Origin: Edaphocola flava
Lineage (GTDB): Bacteria; Bacteroidota; Bacteroidia; Chitinophagales; Chitinophagaceae
NCBI RefSeq assembly: GCF_004118155.1
Contig: NZ_SAIQ01000005.1
Coordinates: forward strand, 248,001 to 312,000
Direction: 5' to 3'
DNA length: 64,000 bases
This document shows, piece by piece, positions 16,457-24,936 of this stretch. The notes under the pieces are model-generated. The model was not told where the DNA came from. It ran no database searches and saw only the letters and a program-made list of their open reading frames with translations. Positions within the stretch are counted from its first letter, which is position 1. Each line of letters begins with the position of its first letter. The position numbers and the translations under genes were made by a program.

Positions 16457-16511
16457 ATAAGAAATATACAAAGGCCTGTACGTTTATCGCACAGGCAATC
16501 CTTTTTGAAAA

Positions 16512-17561
16512 TTATGCATTTGGTTGTTCGTGATCGATATTGGCCAGCTGACCACATGCGGCATCAATGTCCTTGCCACGGCTCCTTCTTAGGCGGGCAT
16601 TAACTCTGTGCTTGGCCAGGTAGTCCATGAAGCGGTCGGTAACTGCTTCATTTGGCTTTTTGAAATCAGCCATTTCGATCGGGTTATATTCAATGATGTT
16701 CACCAGGTCGGCAGGGATCTGACGGAATACTTTTACCAGATCAGCAGCATCTTCTAGGCTGTCGTTAAACTCTGAGAAGAGAATATACTCCAGCGTGATT
16801 TCGCTTTTGGTCTTCTGGTAAAAATAATTCAGGGCCTCGATCAGCGATTTAAGGTCATTCGATTCATTGATCGGCATGATCTCGTTACGCTTTTGATCAT
16901 TGGCAGCGTGCAGACTCAGGGCCAGTTTGAAACGGACACCATCATCTCCCAGCTGACGAATCATTTTAGCTACACCGGCTGTAGATACTGTAATACGGCG
17001 CGGGCTCATGCCCAGACCTTCCGGTGCGGTAATGCGTTCCACTGCCTGCATCATGTTTTTATAGTTGAGCAAAGGTTCGCCCATACCCATAAATACAATA
17101 TTGCTCAGCTTTCGTCCGAAATGTTTTTCAGATTGCTCGTTCAGAAGCGTTACTTCATCCACAATCTCATCCCAGTCCAGGTTACGCATACGCTTCATAT
17201 ATCCCGTAGCGCAGAACTTACAGCTAAGGCTGCAACCCACCTGTGAAGATACGCAGGCAGTAGTTCTGGTGTCGGTAGGGATCAGAACCCCTTCTACATA
17301 GCGGTTGTCGTGCAGGCGGAAACGGCTTTTTACCGTACCATCTTCACTGAATTGACTATGATCGACGCTGACTTTAGGAATATAGAAAAGCTCATGCAGT
17401 TTGTTTCTGAGCTCTTTGGAAATGTTGCTCATTTCCTCGATTGATCCGATATTTTTTTGCCAAATCCATTCTTTGATCTGCTTGATCCGGAATTTTGGCT
17501 CCCCCCACTCCGTGAGGGTCTTTTCGAGCACCTCTATGGGTATGTGTCGCAGATTTTCCAT
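16512..17561 (-). CDS. rlmN: 23S rRNA (adenine-2503-C2)-methyltransferase (radical SAM)
   Basis: The ATG at 17561 (MENLRHIPIEVLEKTLTEWG) is preferred; an ATG eight codons upstream is possible. Motifs of RlmN are complete. It has an N-terminal helical RNA-binding part, the radical SAM cluster CKFCATG preceded by GCSLSCKFC, GMGEPLLNYKN, TVSTAG, LSLHA, and the C-terminal AACGQL with the methyl-carrying Cys. It methylates A2503 in 23S rRNA and A37 in several tRNAs. About 350 residues is normal. It lies just before the pseudouridine synthase on the same strand (gap about 55 bases with a weak hairpin), so two rRNA-modifying enzymes are neighbours. Confidence 0.95.
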   Translation of the reverse strand: MENLRHIPIEVLEKTLTEWGEPKFRIKQIKEWIWQKNIGSIEEMSNISKELRNKLHELFYIPKVSVDHSQFSEDGTVKSRFRLHDNRYVEGVLIPTDTRTTACVSSQVGCSLSCKFCATGYMKRMRNLDWDEIVDEVTLLNEQSEKHFGRKLSNIVFMGMGEPLLNYKNMMQAVERITAPEGLGMSPRRITVSTAGVAKMIRQLGDDGVRFKLALSLHAANDQKRNEIMPINESNDLKSLIEALNYFYQKTKSEITLEYILFSEFNDSLEDAADLVKVFRQIPADLVNIIEYNPIEMADFKKPNEAVTDRFMDYLAKHRVNARLRRSRGKDIDAACGQLANIDHEQPNA

Positions 17562-17651
17562 CTGTGATAAATTAAATTTTTGCAAATGTACGACATTTCC
17601 TGGTTTTACCGCATATCTATCCTCTATTAAGCTGTTAAAATATTAAACAGG

Positions 17652-18554
17652 TTATTTATATTGCCGCAAAGCGTCCTGTAAGGCCTGTTTTACCCTGTCT
17701 ACCAGGGCTGCGGGCTGCAATATTTTTACATATGCCCCATGAGACAGGAGCTCGAGGATAAAATCCTGGGTAAGGTGCACTTTCAGAGAGATGCGCAGTT
17801 CCTCCTCTGTATCGATCAGTATCTTTTGAGAATGATGGAAGGGCATAGTCTTTACATAATTGCCCGATACCGCATTGAAGGATAGGATCGTTTCTTCCAA
17901 AGCCTCATTATTCGGTTTCATGATACCGAATGCGTGCTGGAAGTAGGTTTCCGGCAGTAGCTGTTTATCCTTTTTGTATTTTTTTGTAGAGATCAGCAGG
18001 TTGTCCATACGATCCAGTCCGAAAGTGCGGATATCCTGTTCTACGGTATCCAGTGCAAGCAGGTACCAGCGGTGCTTGTACTCCTTCAGCAGCAATGGCT
18101 GGGCATTGCGGCGCTGGGGTTTATCTTCATAAAATTTTTTATAATCAAATGCCAGTTCTCTTTGCTGCGAAATGGCCTGTAGTATGGTACGGAAAAACTC
18201 GAGACCCTGAGGTCGCCGTTTTTCAAACTGTACTTTGTTGGGTATATCCTGGGTAAACTGCAGTGCATTGAAGGTGCTGAATGCCTCCAGCAGCCGCTGA
18301 TGCACATCTTCCGGACTATCATCCTCGCTGATGTAATATTGATTCTCCTTGTTGTTGTACTGGATGTCCAGCTTGAACAGGGAGAAGATCGCCTCCTTGT
18401 CTCTCAGAAAGGTACGGTTCGATACAATATAGTTCAGACCGTCCTGCTCGGATTTGATGGAGAGGTAATCATTAATCTCATCCAGCGATGCCGGTTTTTT
18501 CAATAAGAAATTAACGATATGGAGGTAGCGGTGAAAGACGTCGAGTTTAGCCAC
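17652..18554 (-). CDS. WYL-domain transcriptional regulator
   Basis: 300 residues. The N-terminal winged helix-turn-helix is near residues 5-70 (FHRYLHIVNFLLKKPASLDE, TFLRDKEAIFSLF). A central WYL domain near 125-200 carries LAFDYKKFYEDKPQRRNAQP, LLLKEYKHRWYLLALD and the downstream TFGLDRMDNL. A C-terminal WCX-like extension follows (RISLKVHLTQDFILELLSHG, ALVDRVKQALQDALRQYK). WYL proteins sense nucleic-acid or nucleotide ligands and often regulate DNA-damage or defence genes. No defence genes are adjacent here, and the target is unknown. It is monocistronic between rlmN and the HAD gene. Confidence 0.88.
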   Translation of the reverse strand: MAKLDVFHRYLHIVNFLLKKPASLDEINDYLSIKSEQDGLNYIVSNRTFLRDKEAIFSLFKLDIQYNNKENQYYISEDDSPEDVHQRLLEAFSTFNALQFTQDIPNKVQFEKRRPQGLEFFRTILQAISQQRELAFDYKKFYEDKPQRRNAQPLLLKEYKHRWYLLALDTVEQDIRTFGLDRMDNLLISTKKYKKDKQLLPETYFQHAFGIMKPNNEALEETILSFNAVSGNYVKTMPFHHSQKILIDTEEELRISLKVHLTQDFILELLSHGAYVKILQPAALVDRVKQALQDALRQYK

Positions 18555-18614
18555 AGATGAATGTTTTTTTATCGGTGTTATAATAGGATTAAAGATAAGA
18601 AAAGCGGAGATGTT

Positions 18615-19265
18615 CTACCACTCCAGTGCCTTAAAATGTGGAATGCATCTGTCGGCCAGGGCATGCAAGCGCGGGTCTGCAGGTTCAGGTTGCAGGGCAA
18701 TTACCCTCATGCCGGCGCGTTTTGGAGCAGTAGCCCCGAAAAAGGAGTCTTCAAAAACAAGGCATTTTTGTGGTGCCGTACTCAGCTCCCTGGCTACTTT
18801 CAGGTAAATAGCCGGATGCGGTTTGCCCTGCTCCTCATCCTCTCCGGATGCACAATAGCTAAAGTATGCAGCCAGTTCCAGTTTATTCAGCACAATAGGA
18901 ATCAGCTGTGTAGGGGCGTTGGTGGCCAGTCCCAGCCGGTAACCGCGGGCATGCAATTGCTGAACGGTATGCTGTATGCCTTCTATGGCCTCGCCTTTAG
19001 TATGGATCAGTTCGCCCACATACCGGATCACTTCTGCCGCCACCTCATCCAGTGTCGGGCCGGTCCAGGGCGTATGCTCATACCAGAAGCGGGTCACTTC
19101 AGTAGTGGTCATTGCTGCAGTACGGGCGCACAGCTCGGGGCTGAGGGTAATCCCTAAGCTGCCGAAAATGGCCTCCTCTGCCTGTTGCCAGAAATGCATG
19201 GAGTCTATGATAACCCCGTCCATATCAAAAATAACCGATTCTATATCCTCCAGGAGTATGTGCAT
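18615..19265 (-). CDS. HAD-family phosphatase in the thiamine riboswitch operon
   Basis: 216 residues with all HAD motifs: FDMDGVIIDS (nucleophile Asp and acid/base Asp), a helical cap, LGLATNAPTQLI (motif II), then GKPHPAIYLKVA (Lys) and LVFEDSFFGATAPKRAGM (motif IV acids). It is closest in style to beta-phosphoglucomutase or HxpB-like sugar-phosphate phosphatases. The start is four bases after the thiD stop, so both genes sit behind the TPP riboswitch. This context suggests a phosphatase in thiamine metabolism, for example on thiamine phosphate or an HMP phosphate, but that is inference. The cap gives no clear substrate clue. Confidence 0.85.
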   Translation of the reverse strand: MHILLEDIESVIFDMDGVIIDSMHFWQQAEEAIFGSLGITLSPELCARTAAMTTTEVTRFWYEHTPWTGPTLDEVAAEVIRYVGELIHTKGEAIEGIQHTVQQLHARGYRLGLATNAPTQLIPIVLNKLELAAYFSYCASGEDEEQGKPHPAIYLKVARELSTAPQKCLVFEDSFFGATAPKRAGMRVIALQPEPADPRLHALADRCIPHFKALEW

Positions 19266-19269
19266 GTGC

Positions 19270-20106
19270 TTATCTGTTTATAGGGTGCATGACCTGCGGG
19301 TCAAAAAAGTGATTGAGGCTACCTTTGCCTTTGCCGATGTGTACACCTTTTGAGGCCAGTATTGCCTTGTGTACATATTGCTGTGCGGCCTCTATGGCTT
19401 TGGTCATCGTATACCCCCTGGCCAGGAAAGTTGCTATAGCTGCCGAAAGGGTACAGCCGGTGCCATGTGTATTGTTACTGTCTACACGAGGTTGAGTCAA
19501 TATCTGTTGTTCGCCTTTTGCATTGCTGTAGACAGCATGTAAGGCCTCACCTTCCATATGTCCGCCTTTGACCAGTACCGCCGGACAGCCATGTTGCAGG
19601 ATAATGGCTCCCGCACGTTCCATATCAGATACAGATTGTACAGGAATTCCGGCCAGTATTGCAGCTTCGTCCATATTTGGGGTAAGCAGTGCAATATGCG
19701 GAAACAGCAAAGACTGCATCGTTGCTATGGCTGATTTATCAAGCAGCCTTTTGCCCGAAGTAGATACCATAACCGGGTCCAGTATGACCGGGATCTCAGG
19801 ATAACTTGACAGGACCGTACAAATTGCTTCGATATGCGCTTCTGTATGCAGCATACCTATTTTGATGGCGTGTGGGCTTATGTCTTCCAGTACGGCTTCC
19901 AGCTGTGCCGCCACGATTTCTGTTGGAATCGGATGCACCTGTTGTACGCCCATCGTATTCTGTACGGGCAGGGCCGTCAGTACAGTAGTGGCATATGCGC
20001 CTAGTGCAGATATAGTTTTGATATCGGCCTGTATGCCTGCGCCCCCGCTGCCGTCAAATCCGGCAATGGTCAGTACAATGGGAAATGTATGTTTCGTTTC
20101 TTGCAT
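19270..20106 (-). CDS. thiD: Hydroxymethylpyrimidine/phosphomethylpyrimidine kinase
   Basis: 278 residues. The start MQETKHTFPIVLTIAGFDGS leads into GGAGIQADIKTISALGAYAT, the ThiD substrate and fold signature. It continues with TALPVQNT, IKIGML, VILDPVMVSTSGKRLL, LTPNMDEAAIL, VLVKGGH and the ATP-site motif NTHGTGCTLSAAIA with the catalytic Cys. It phosphorylates HMP and HMP-P in thiamine synthesis or salvage. A TPP riboswitch with a Bacteroidota promoter lies 84 bases upstream and a HAD phosphatase follows in the operon. No other thiamine genes are in the window, so the local unit may serve salvage. Confidence 0.95.
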   Translation of the reverse strand: MQETKHTFPIVLTIAGFDGSGGAGIQADIKTISALGAYATTVLTALPVQNTMGVQQVHPIPTEIVAAQLEAVLEDISPHAIKIGMLHTEAHIEAICTVLSSYPEIPVILDPVMVSTSGKRLLDKSAIATMQSLLFPHIALLTPNMDEAAILAGIPVQSVSDMERAGAIILQHGCPAVLVKGGHMEGEALHAVYSNAKGEQQILTQPRVDSNNTHGTGCTLSAAIATFLARGYTMTKAIEAAQQYVHKAILASKGVHIGKGKGSLNHFFDPQVMHPINR

Positions 20107-20189
20107 GGAATATCTGTGTAAAGACAGGGTATTGTTCCTCAGCCTTGTTACACAAAGAAAAGCAAAGGCACGGACAAGATATGTCGTAT

Positions 20190-20275
20190 GTGCCGGGATG
20201 CTTTTTCCTACGCCGGTATCAACCGGATCAGGTACTGAGGGACTCTCTCAATTCCAAAATGGAATACCCCTAAAG
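20190..20275 (-). promoter_or_regulatory. TPP riboswitch (THI element)
   Basis: On the minus strand the leader contains GGGGTATTCC, TGAGAGAGTCCC, then ACCTGATCCGGTTGATACCG followed by GCGTAGGAAAAAGCA. These are the conserved parts of the THI box (the CUGAGA-like arm and ACCUGAU...GCGUAGGGA). The expression platform before thiD has an inverted repeat (TGTGTAA and TTACACA) near the start codon, so control may act on translation. Thiamine pyrophosphate should repress thiD and the HAD gene. Confidence 0.93.
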
Positions 20276-20281
20276 CGTATG

Positions 20282-20289
20282 CAAAGGTA
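20282..20289 (-). promoter_or_regulatory. thiD operon promoter -7 box
   Basis: TACCTTTG on the minus strand. It ends seven bases before the aptamer begins, so the transcript starts at the riboswitch. Its upstream part overlaps the pruA terminator. Confidence 0.65.
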
Positions 20290-20290
20290 C

Positions 20291-20321
20291 AAAAAAGGAG
20301 CAGCGTAACCGCTGCTCCTTT
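20291..20321 (-). terminator. pruA terminator
   Basis: On the minus strand a 12-bp perfect stem (AAAGGAGCAGCG with CGCTGCTCCTTT) around GTTA is followed by TTTTTT-like sequence. It separates pruA from the riboswitch promoter. Confidence 0.8.
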
Positions 20322-20347
20322 GTAATTAAATTATGGTCTTTACCGGA

Positions 20348-21979
20348 TTAACCTTCCTGATGGAAAGGGTAACGATAGTTCGTAACCGGTACAAAAGTTT
20401 CCTTGATAGTACGGGCACTTAACCAGCGATACAGGTTCAGTGCAGAACCCGCTTTATCATTCGTTCCGGATGCACGGGCACCACCGAATGGCTGCTGGCC
20501 TACTACCGCACCGGTAGGTTTATCGTTGATGTAGAAGTTACCTGCAGCATTAACCAGGCGCTTGGTCAGGTATTCGATTACTTGTCTGTCTTTAGCAAAG
20601 ATAGAACCGGTCAGGGCATAACCTGAAGTACGGTCTACGGTATCCAGGATGCTGTCCCATTCTTGCTCATCATAAACGTAGATGGTCAGTACAGGTCCGA
20701 ACAGCTCTTCACACATAGTTACGTAATCCGCTTTTTTAGCTTCGATTACAGTTGGTTCGATGAAGTATCCTTTGCTCTTATCATAGCTACCACCGGCAAT
20801 AATTTCAGCATCGCTGCTGTTTTTTACACCATCAATATAGTTAGCAAGTTTGTCAAATGATTTCTCATCAATTACCGCGTTTACGAAATTGGTGAAATCA
20901 TCTACAGGACCCATTTTCAGGGTTTTCATTTCGGCCAGTAATTTGGTTTTTACGGCTTCAGCTATATTAGAAGGTAAGTATGCTCTTGATGCTGCAGAAC
21001 ATTTTTGTCCCTGGTATTCAAAAGCACCACGCAGCAGGTTAGCGGCTACCGCATCAGCATCAGCACTTGGGTGTGCGTATACGAAGTCTTTACCACCAGT
21101 CTCGCCTACGATTCTTGGATAAGATTTGTAATGAGGAGCATTTTCACCGATTGTTTTCCACATGGTATTGAATACGCCTGTAGAACCGGTAAAGTGTACG
21201 CCTGCAAAATCTTTATGTTTGAAACAGATATCACCGATAGTTGGTCCGCCTGCATATACCAGGTTGATCACCCCATCAGGTAAGCCTGCTTCTTTCAGGA
21301 TCTCCATGAATACGCTCGCAGAGTATACCTGTGTGTTAGCCGGTTTCCATACGATAACGTTACCACACATAGCCGGAGCAGTAGGCAGGTTACCGCCGAT
21401 TGCCGTAAAGTTGAACGGCGTAATGGCCAGTACGAAACCTTCCAGTGCACGGTATTCCATACGGTTGTTCACACCCGGAGCAGAGATCGGCTGTTGTGCA
21501 TAGATCTGGCTCAGGAAGTGTACGTTGAAGCGTAAGAAATCGATCAGCTCACAAGCACTGTCAATCTCGGCCTGGTATGCGTTTTTACTTTGACCCAGCA
21601 TTGTTGCTGCGTTCATTTTAAAACGATATTTATTGGCCAGCAGGTCCGCTGCTTTCAGGAAGATAGATGCACGGTGCTCCCAGCTGGTAGCAGCCCATTG
21701 GTCACGGGCTTTCAGTGCCGCTTCAATCGCTTTGTTGATATGCGTTTCATCACCCATACTGAAGTGACCCAGCAGGTGTGCTGTTTCATGCGGTGGGTGA
21801 ATGCTTACTTTGTTATCTGTACGAACTTCTTCTCCGCCGATATACATCGGAATGTCTCTTACCTGGGCCTTCAGGTCGGCAATAGCTGCTTTTAAGTTTT
21901 TAGCATCTGCGCTGTTGGGCGCATAATCGCGTACCGGCTCATTCTGAGGCATCGGGAAAGAAAAATATGCGTTATTCAT
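20348..21979 (-). CDS. pruA: L-glutamate gamma-semialdehyde dehydrogenase
   Basis: I take the ATG at 21979 (MNNAYFSFPMPQNEPVRDYA); the frame extends 17 codons further but that part looks untranslated. The enzyme has about 543 residues. It has the aldehyde dehydrogenase fold with AITPFNFTAIGGNLPTAPA, VVWKPA-like VIVWKPANTQ, FTGSTGVF, ETGGKDFV (catalytic Glu), QGQKCSAASRAY (catalytic Cys) and EELFGPVLTIYVY, PFGGARASGTNDKAGS. It oxidises glutamate semialdehyde from proline to glutamate with NAD. Monocistronic with a strong terminator. No proline dehydrogenase gene is nearby. Confidence 0.95.
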   Translation of the reverse strand: MNNAYFSFPMPQNEPVRDYAPNSADAKNLKAAIADLKAQVRDIPMYIGGEEVRTDNKVSIHPPHETAHLLGHFSMGDETHINKAIEAALKARDQWAATSWEHRASIFLKAADLLANKYRFKMNAATMLGQSKNAYQAEIDSACELIDFLRFNVHFLSQIYAQQPISAPGVNNRMEYRALEGFVLAITPFNFTAIGGNLPTAPAMCGNVIVWKPANTQVYSASVFMEILKEAGLPDGVINLVYAGGPTIGDICFKHKDFAGVHFTGSTGVFNTMWKTIGENAPHYKSYPRIVGETGGKDFVYAHPSADADAVAANLLRGAFEYQGQKCSAASRAYLPSNIAEAVKTKLLAEMKTLKMGPVDDFTNFVNAVIDEKSFDKLANYIDGVKNSSDAEIIAGGSYDKSKGYFIEPTVIEAKKADYVTMCEELFGPVLTIYVYDEQEWDSILDTVDRTSGYALTGSIFAKDRQVIEYLTKRLVNAAGNFYINDKPTGAVVGQQPFGGARASGTNDKAGSALNLYRWLSARTIKETFVPVTNYRYPFHQEG

Positions 21980-22098
21980 ATAAGGTATTTTTGAACAATT
22001 TTGGAGCAAAGGTAGTAAAATTTGCTTCAAACCTACAGGCCGGAGTAAAGGCCTATAAAGGATATTTATAGATGCTTTGCCAGTCCTGATAGTTACCC

Positions 22099-22737
22099 TC
22101 AGGATTGACGGTGGTTACCAAGGTATTTATTGATTGCCTCCACACGGTTGTTAACCTGTAGCTTCTGGTAGATACGATAGATGTGGCCTTTCAGGGTTTT
22201 GACAGAAATGAAAAGCTTATCTGATATTTCCTGGTAGGTGAATCCCTTAGAAAGCGATTCCAGTACTTCGTGTTCTTTGGGCGTGATGCCATAATCCGAT
22301 CGTTGTGGCTTATGTTGCAGTACACTGATCATTTTACGGGCAATGTCCCCATCCATGGGACTACGACCGGCATGAACTTCCTGTATGGTGGTAATAATTT
22401 CCGCAGCTGCGCTGTTTTTGAGCACATAAGAGCTGGCACCGGCAAGGATGGACTCGAATACGCTTTCAGCGGTGTCCATTATCGTACACATGATAAACTC
22501 TACTTTCGGACAGCTGCTTTTAAGCCTGCGTACACATTCCACTCCGCTGATATCGGGCAATCCGATATCCATCAGAACCACATCCGGCTGAAGAGAGGGG
22601 ATCAGGCTAAGACTCTCTGTCCCATTTACTGCGGTACCAATGCAATTGATACTGCTTTCATTCATGAGCATGGTCTGCAGCAGAAAACGGGTGTCCTCCT
22701 GGTCTTCAACAATAATAACAGAGATCATAGGATTCAT
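22099..22737 (-). CDS. NarL/LuxR-type response regulator
   Basis: 212 residues. The receiver domain begins ISVIIVEDQEDTRFLLQTML, with the phosphoacceptor Asp in PDVVLMDIGLPDISG, a conserved Ser/Thr position at CTIMDTAE and Lys in YVLKNSAAA. The C-terminal LuxR helix-turn-helix is ITPKEHEVLESLSKGFTYQE, ISDKLFISVKTLKGHIYRIY. It pairs with the kinase encoded just upstream (gap 47 bases). Palindromes of the kind bound by such regulators (TACTAC and GTAGTA arms) occur in the adjacent divergent promoter region and before the beta-roll gene, so these cell-surface genes are its likely targets. Confidence 0.93.
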   Translation of the reverse strand: MNPMISVIIVEDQEDTRFLLQTMLMNESSINCIGTAVNGTESLSLIPSLQPDVVLMDIGLPDISGVECVRRLKSSCPKVEFIMCTIMDTAESVFESILAGASSYVLKNSAAAEIITTIQEVHAGRSPMDGDIARKMISVLQHKPQRSDYGITPKEHEVLESLSKGFTYQEISDKLFISVKTLKGHIYRIYQKLQVNNRVEAINKYLGNHRQS

Positions 22738-22784
22738 TTTACGGATTCAGGCTGTACTCATACAAAGTAACTGAAAATATAGCA

Positions 22785-24749
22785 TTATGGCAAAGGAACC
22801 TCTATAGAAACTATAGTGCCCGCCTGTTCGATCCACGAAATGGTACCTCCGATGGATGTAATATTATTACGGGTATTACCTAGCCCGTTACCATTGTTTG
22901 GATATACCTCTGGTTGCATGCCCGTTCCATTATCTGCAACCTGTATAATGAGCTGCTGATCATTTATCTGTACCGAAACATTGATTTTATCTGCCTGGCT
23001 ATGCTTTACGGCATTATTCACAATTTCTTTTATGGTCTGGAAGATGTAGCGGCGTTTAAACCCTTCTATATTCATATCCGGTATATCTTCCGGTATGGAA
23101 ACAGAATGAGTGAAATTCACATCTGACAGGAATTGTACGCAGTAGTGGCGTATGCGCGCAATCAGGCTAGCGAGGTTATCGTTACTGTCATTCAGGCTCC
23201 ATACAATCTCTTTTGCCTGTAAGGTTAGTTTCCTGCTATTCCGTTCAATGATATCCAGGGCAGGAGCTGGGCCGGTTGTGTTCTGTTTAAGTACCTGTAC
23301 GGCAAGACCGATAGTGGTCAGGGTGCTGCCTATTTCATCATGCAGTTCGCGGGCTATGCGTTTGCGCTCTTTGCTTTCTACTTCTATCAGCAGACGTGCA
23401 CGTTCCAGTGCAGACCGTTGCTCCAGCTCCTTTAGTTTTTGCGTTTCCAGGGCCTTTTTATTGCGCCAGTAAAGGTAGCTGACAAGGATCAGGATCAGGA
23501 GCAGGATGCAGCCTGCAATCAGAAAACGGGATACTAGCGTTTGCCTTTCTATTTTTTGTTCTTTTATGGCAATGGCTCTATCTGCTGCCTCCTGTTTTCG
23601 CTCCCGCTCGTAAGAGGTAAGCCTATTATCGGTATCCTGCTGGTATAATACATCGCTGTATACATTTCTACGCTCGAGGGCCTTTAACGCACTGGTTGTA
23701 TTGCCTTTTTGCTGATATACGCTGTAAAGACATTCAAAATATTCTTTTTGAATCGGCGGATCGCCCAGGTCTTCGGGATCAATTATTGCTGCTGCCTGTT
23801 GTAAGAGCAGCAGGCAGGAATCATATTTTTGTTCGGCAAACAGGACCTCTGCTTCATATAATCTGGGGTAAAATAAATACTCATCCTCATAGTGTTCCCG
23901 GATAATCTGTTCGAAGATGCTGAAATATTGCCAGGCTTGTTTTGTATCGCCTTTGTTCAGGTAATATTTGCCCATGTTCTGGTATACGTTACTGAACATG
24001 GAGTGGTCAGCAGAGTCTTTGTCCAGCTGTATGGCTTGCTGCAGGTAACGGAAAGCCTGCGCAGTGTCTTTGCGGCCTTGTTCTATAATATAGAGATTGT
24101 TGAGGGTAATCACCTCACCCTTCAGTTTTTTTGCAGGATCTTTCCTGGTTTTATTCTCTTTGAGATAGTCTATTGCATATTCATAGGCCAGATCGTAGTT
24201 TTTTCTGGAAGCAAATAAAGTGCTCAATGTAGCTTTGGCCAGTAACTTATCTTCCTGGTCCAGCAACTGTGGATTATCCAGCGATTTTTTCAGAAAGAAG
24301 ATGGCCGAATCTGATACATTATACACTACACCGTACCGCAGGTCCAGCGACACTTCCATTTGCGGACTCAGAGAAATGCCCAGTCTGCTGATACTGTCCA
24401 GTTGAGCTTTTGCTCCTTCGAAATTACCCTGCTTATTAATGAGGGCCATGGCAGAAAGGCAATAAGCATCAAAAAGTACTTCATCATATTTCTTTTGCCG
24501 GGCAAGCTGTTTAATTAAAGCATAATAGGAGAGTGCACTGTCGGTTTGACCTGTATGTTGTGCCTCAGTTTTGAGACTGTCTATCAATTTCAGATCGGCT
24601 GGTGCAACAGGGAGAGGTTGGTCCTGGTTCGGTGATCGTCTGCAGGAAAGGAGGAAAAGCAGTACGATCAGTATGCCGCATAACCATGTATTCAGGAGCT
24701 TACCTGGCTTAAGCTTTGGGAGAGACACGAGATCATAGGTAACTATCAT
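22785..24749 (-). CDS. TPR-containing sensor histidine kinase (HisKA_3 type)
   Basis: 654 residues. It starts with a hydrophobic segment (LLNTWLCGILIVLLFLLS) ending in a Cys that might be lipidated. Then a periplasmic tetratricopeptide-like region runs to about residue 390, with a membrane helix near 400-425 (FLIAGCILLLILILVSYLYW). The dimerisation domain has ERKRIARELHDEIGSTLTTI, with the phosphoacceptor His in RELHDEIG. The ATPase has NNAVKHS and NGTGMQPEVYPNNGNGLGNT. TPR sensors of this kind are common in Bacteroidota. It phosphorylates the response regulator at 22099 and is divergent from the T9SS gene at 24937. Start choice is uncertain. Confidence 0.92.
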   Translation of the reverse strand: MIVTYDLVSLPKLKPGKLLNTWLCGILIVLLFLLSCRRSPNQDQPLPVAPADLKLIDSLKTEAQHTGQTDSALSYYALIKQLARQKKYDEVLFDAYCLSAMALINKQGNFEGAKAQLDSISRLGISLSPQMEVSLDLRYGVVYNVSDSAIFFLKKSLDNPQLLDQEDKLLAKATLSTLFASRKNYDLAYEYAIDYLKENKTRKDPAKKLKGEVITLNNLYIIEQGRKDTAQAFRYLQQAIQLDKDSADHSMFSNVYQNMGKYYLNKGDTKQAWQYFSIFEQIIREHYEDEYLFYPRLYEAEVLFAEQKYDSCLLLLQQAAAIIDPEDLGDPPIQKEYFECLYSVYQQKGNTTSALKALERRNVYSDVLYQQDTDNRLTSYERERKQEAADRAIAIKEQKIERQTLVSRFLIAGCILLLILILVSYLYWRNKKALETQKLKELEQRSALERARLLIEVESKERKRIARELHDEIGSTLTTIGLAVQVLKQNTTGPAPALDIIERNSRKLTLQAKEIVWSLNDSNDNLASLIARIRHYCVQFLSDVNFTHSVSIPEDIPDMNIEGFKRRYIFQTIKEIVNNAVKHSQADKINVSVQINDQQLIIQVADNGTGMQPEVYPNNGNGLGNTRNNITSIGGTISWIEQAGTIVSIEVPLP

Positions 24750-24788
24750 AGAAATATTTTAGTGTATAGCTAAATACCGGACTATCTA

Positions 24789-24887
24789 TACTACGTGTAA
24801 AAGTAGAAAAAGTTAAGCGCTCTCGCGGCCGCTTACTGCCATCTCAGCTACTACTTTTGTAGTAACAGGGTACTACTACAGGTAGTA
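24789..24887. promoter_or_regulatory. Cluster of TACTAC/GTAGTA palindromes between the kinase and T9SS genes
   Basis: Sites: 24789-24806 (TACTAC, 8 bases, GTAG), 24849-24864 (TACTAC-TTTT-GTAGTA, perfect) and 24871-24887 (TACTAC-TACAG-GTAGTA, perfect). The two perfect sites are about 22 bases apart, two helical turns. Their form fits a dimeric NarL-type regulator. A TATCTTTG -7 box for the plus-strand gene follows at 24905-24912. Confidence 0.6.
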
Positions 24888-24936
24888 ATTATTGTTAATA
24901 TTAATATCTTTGTTTCGTATATCTGAGCTACAGCAA

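Noticed and set aside
17652..18554. WYL regulator as part of a defence operon.
   Set aside because: WYL proteins do occur in defence loci, but the neighbours here are rlmN and thiamine genes.
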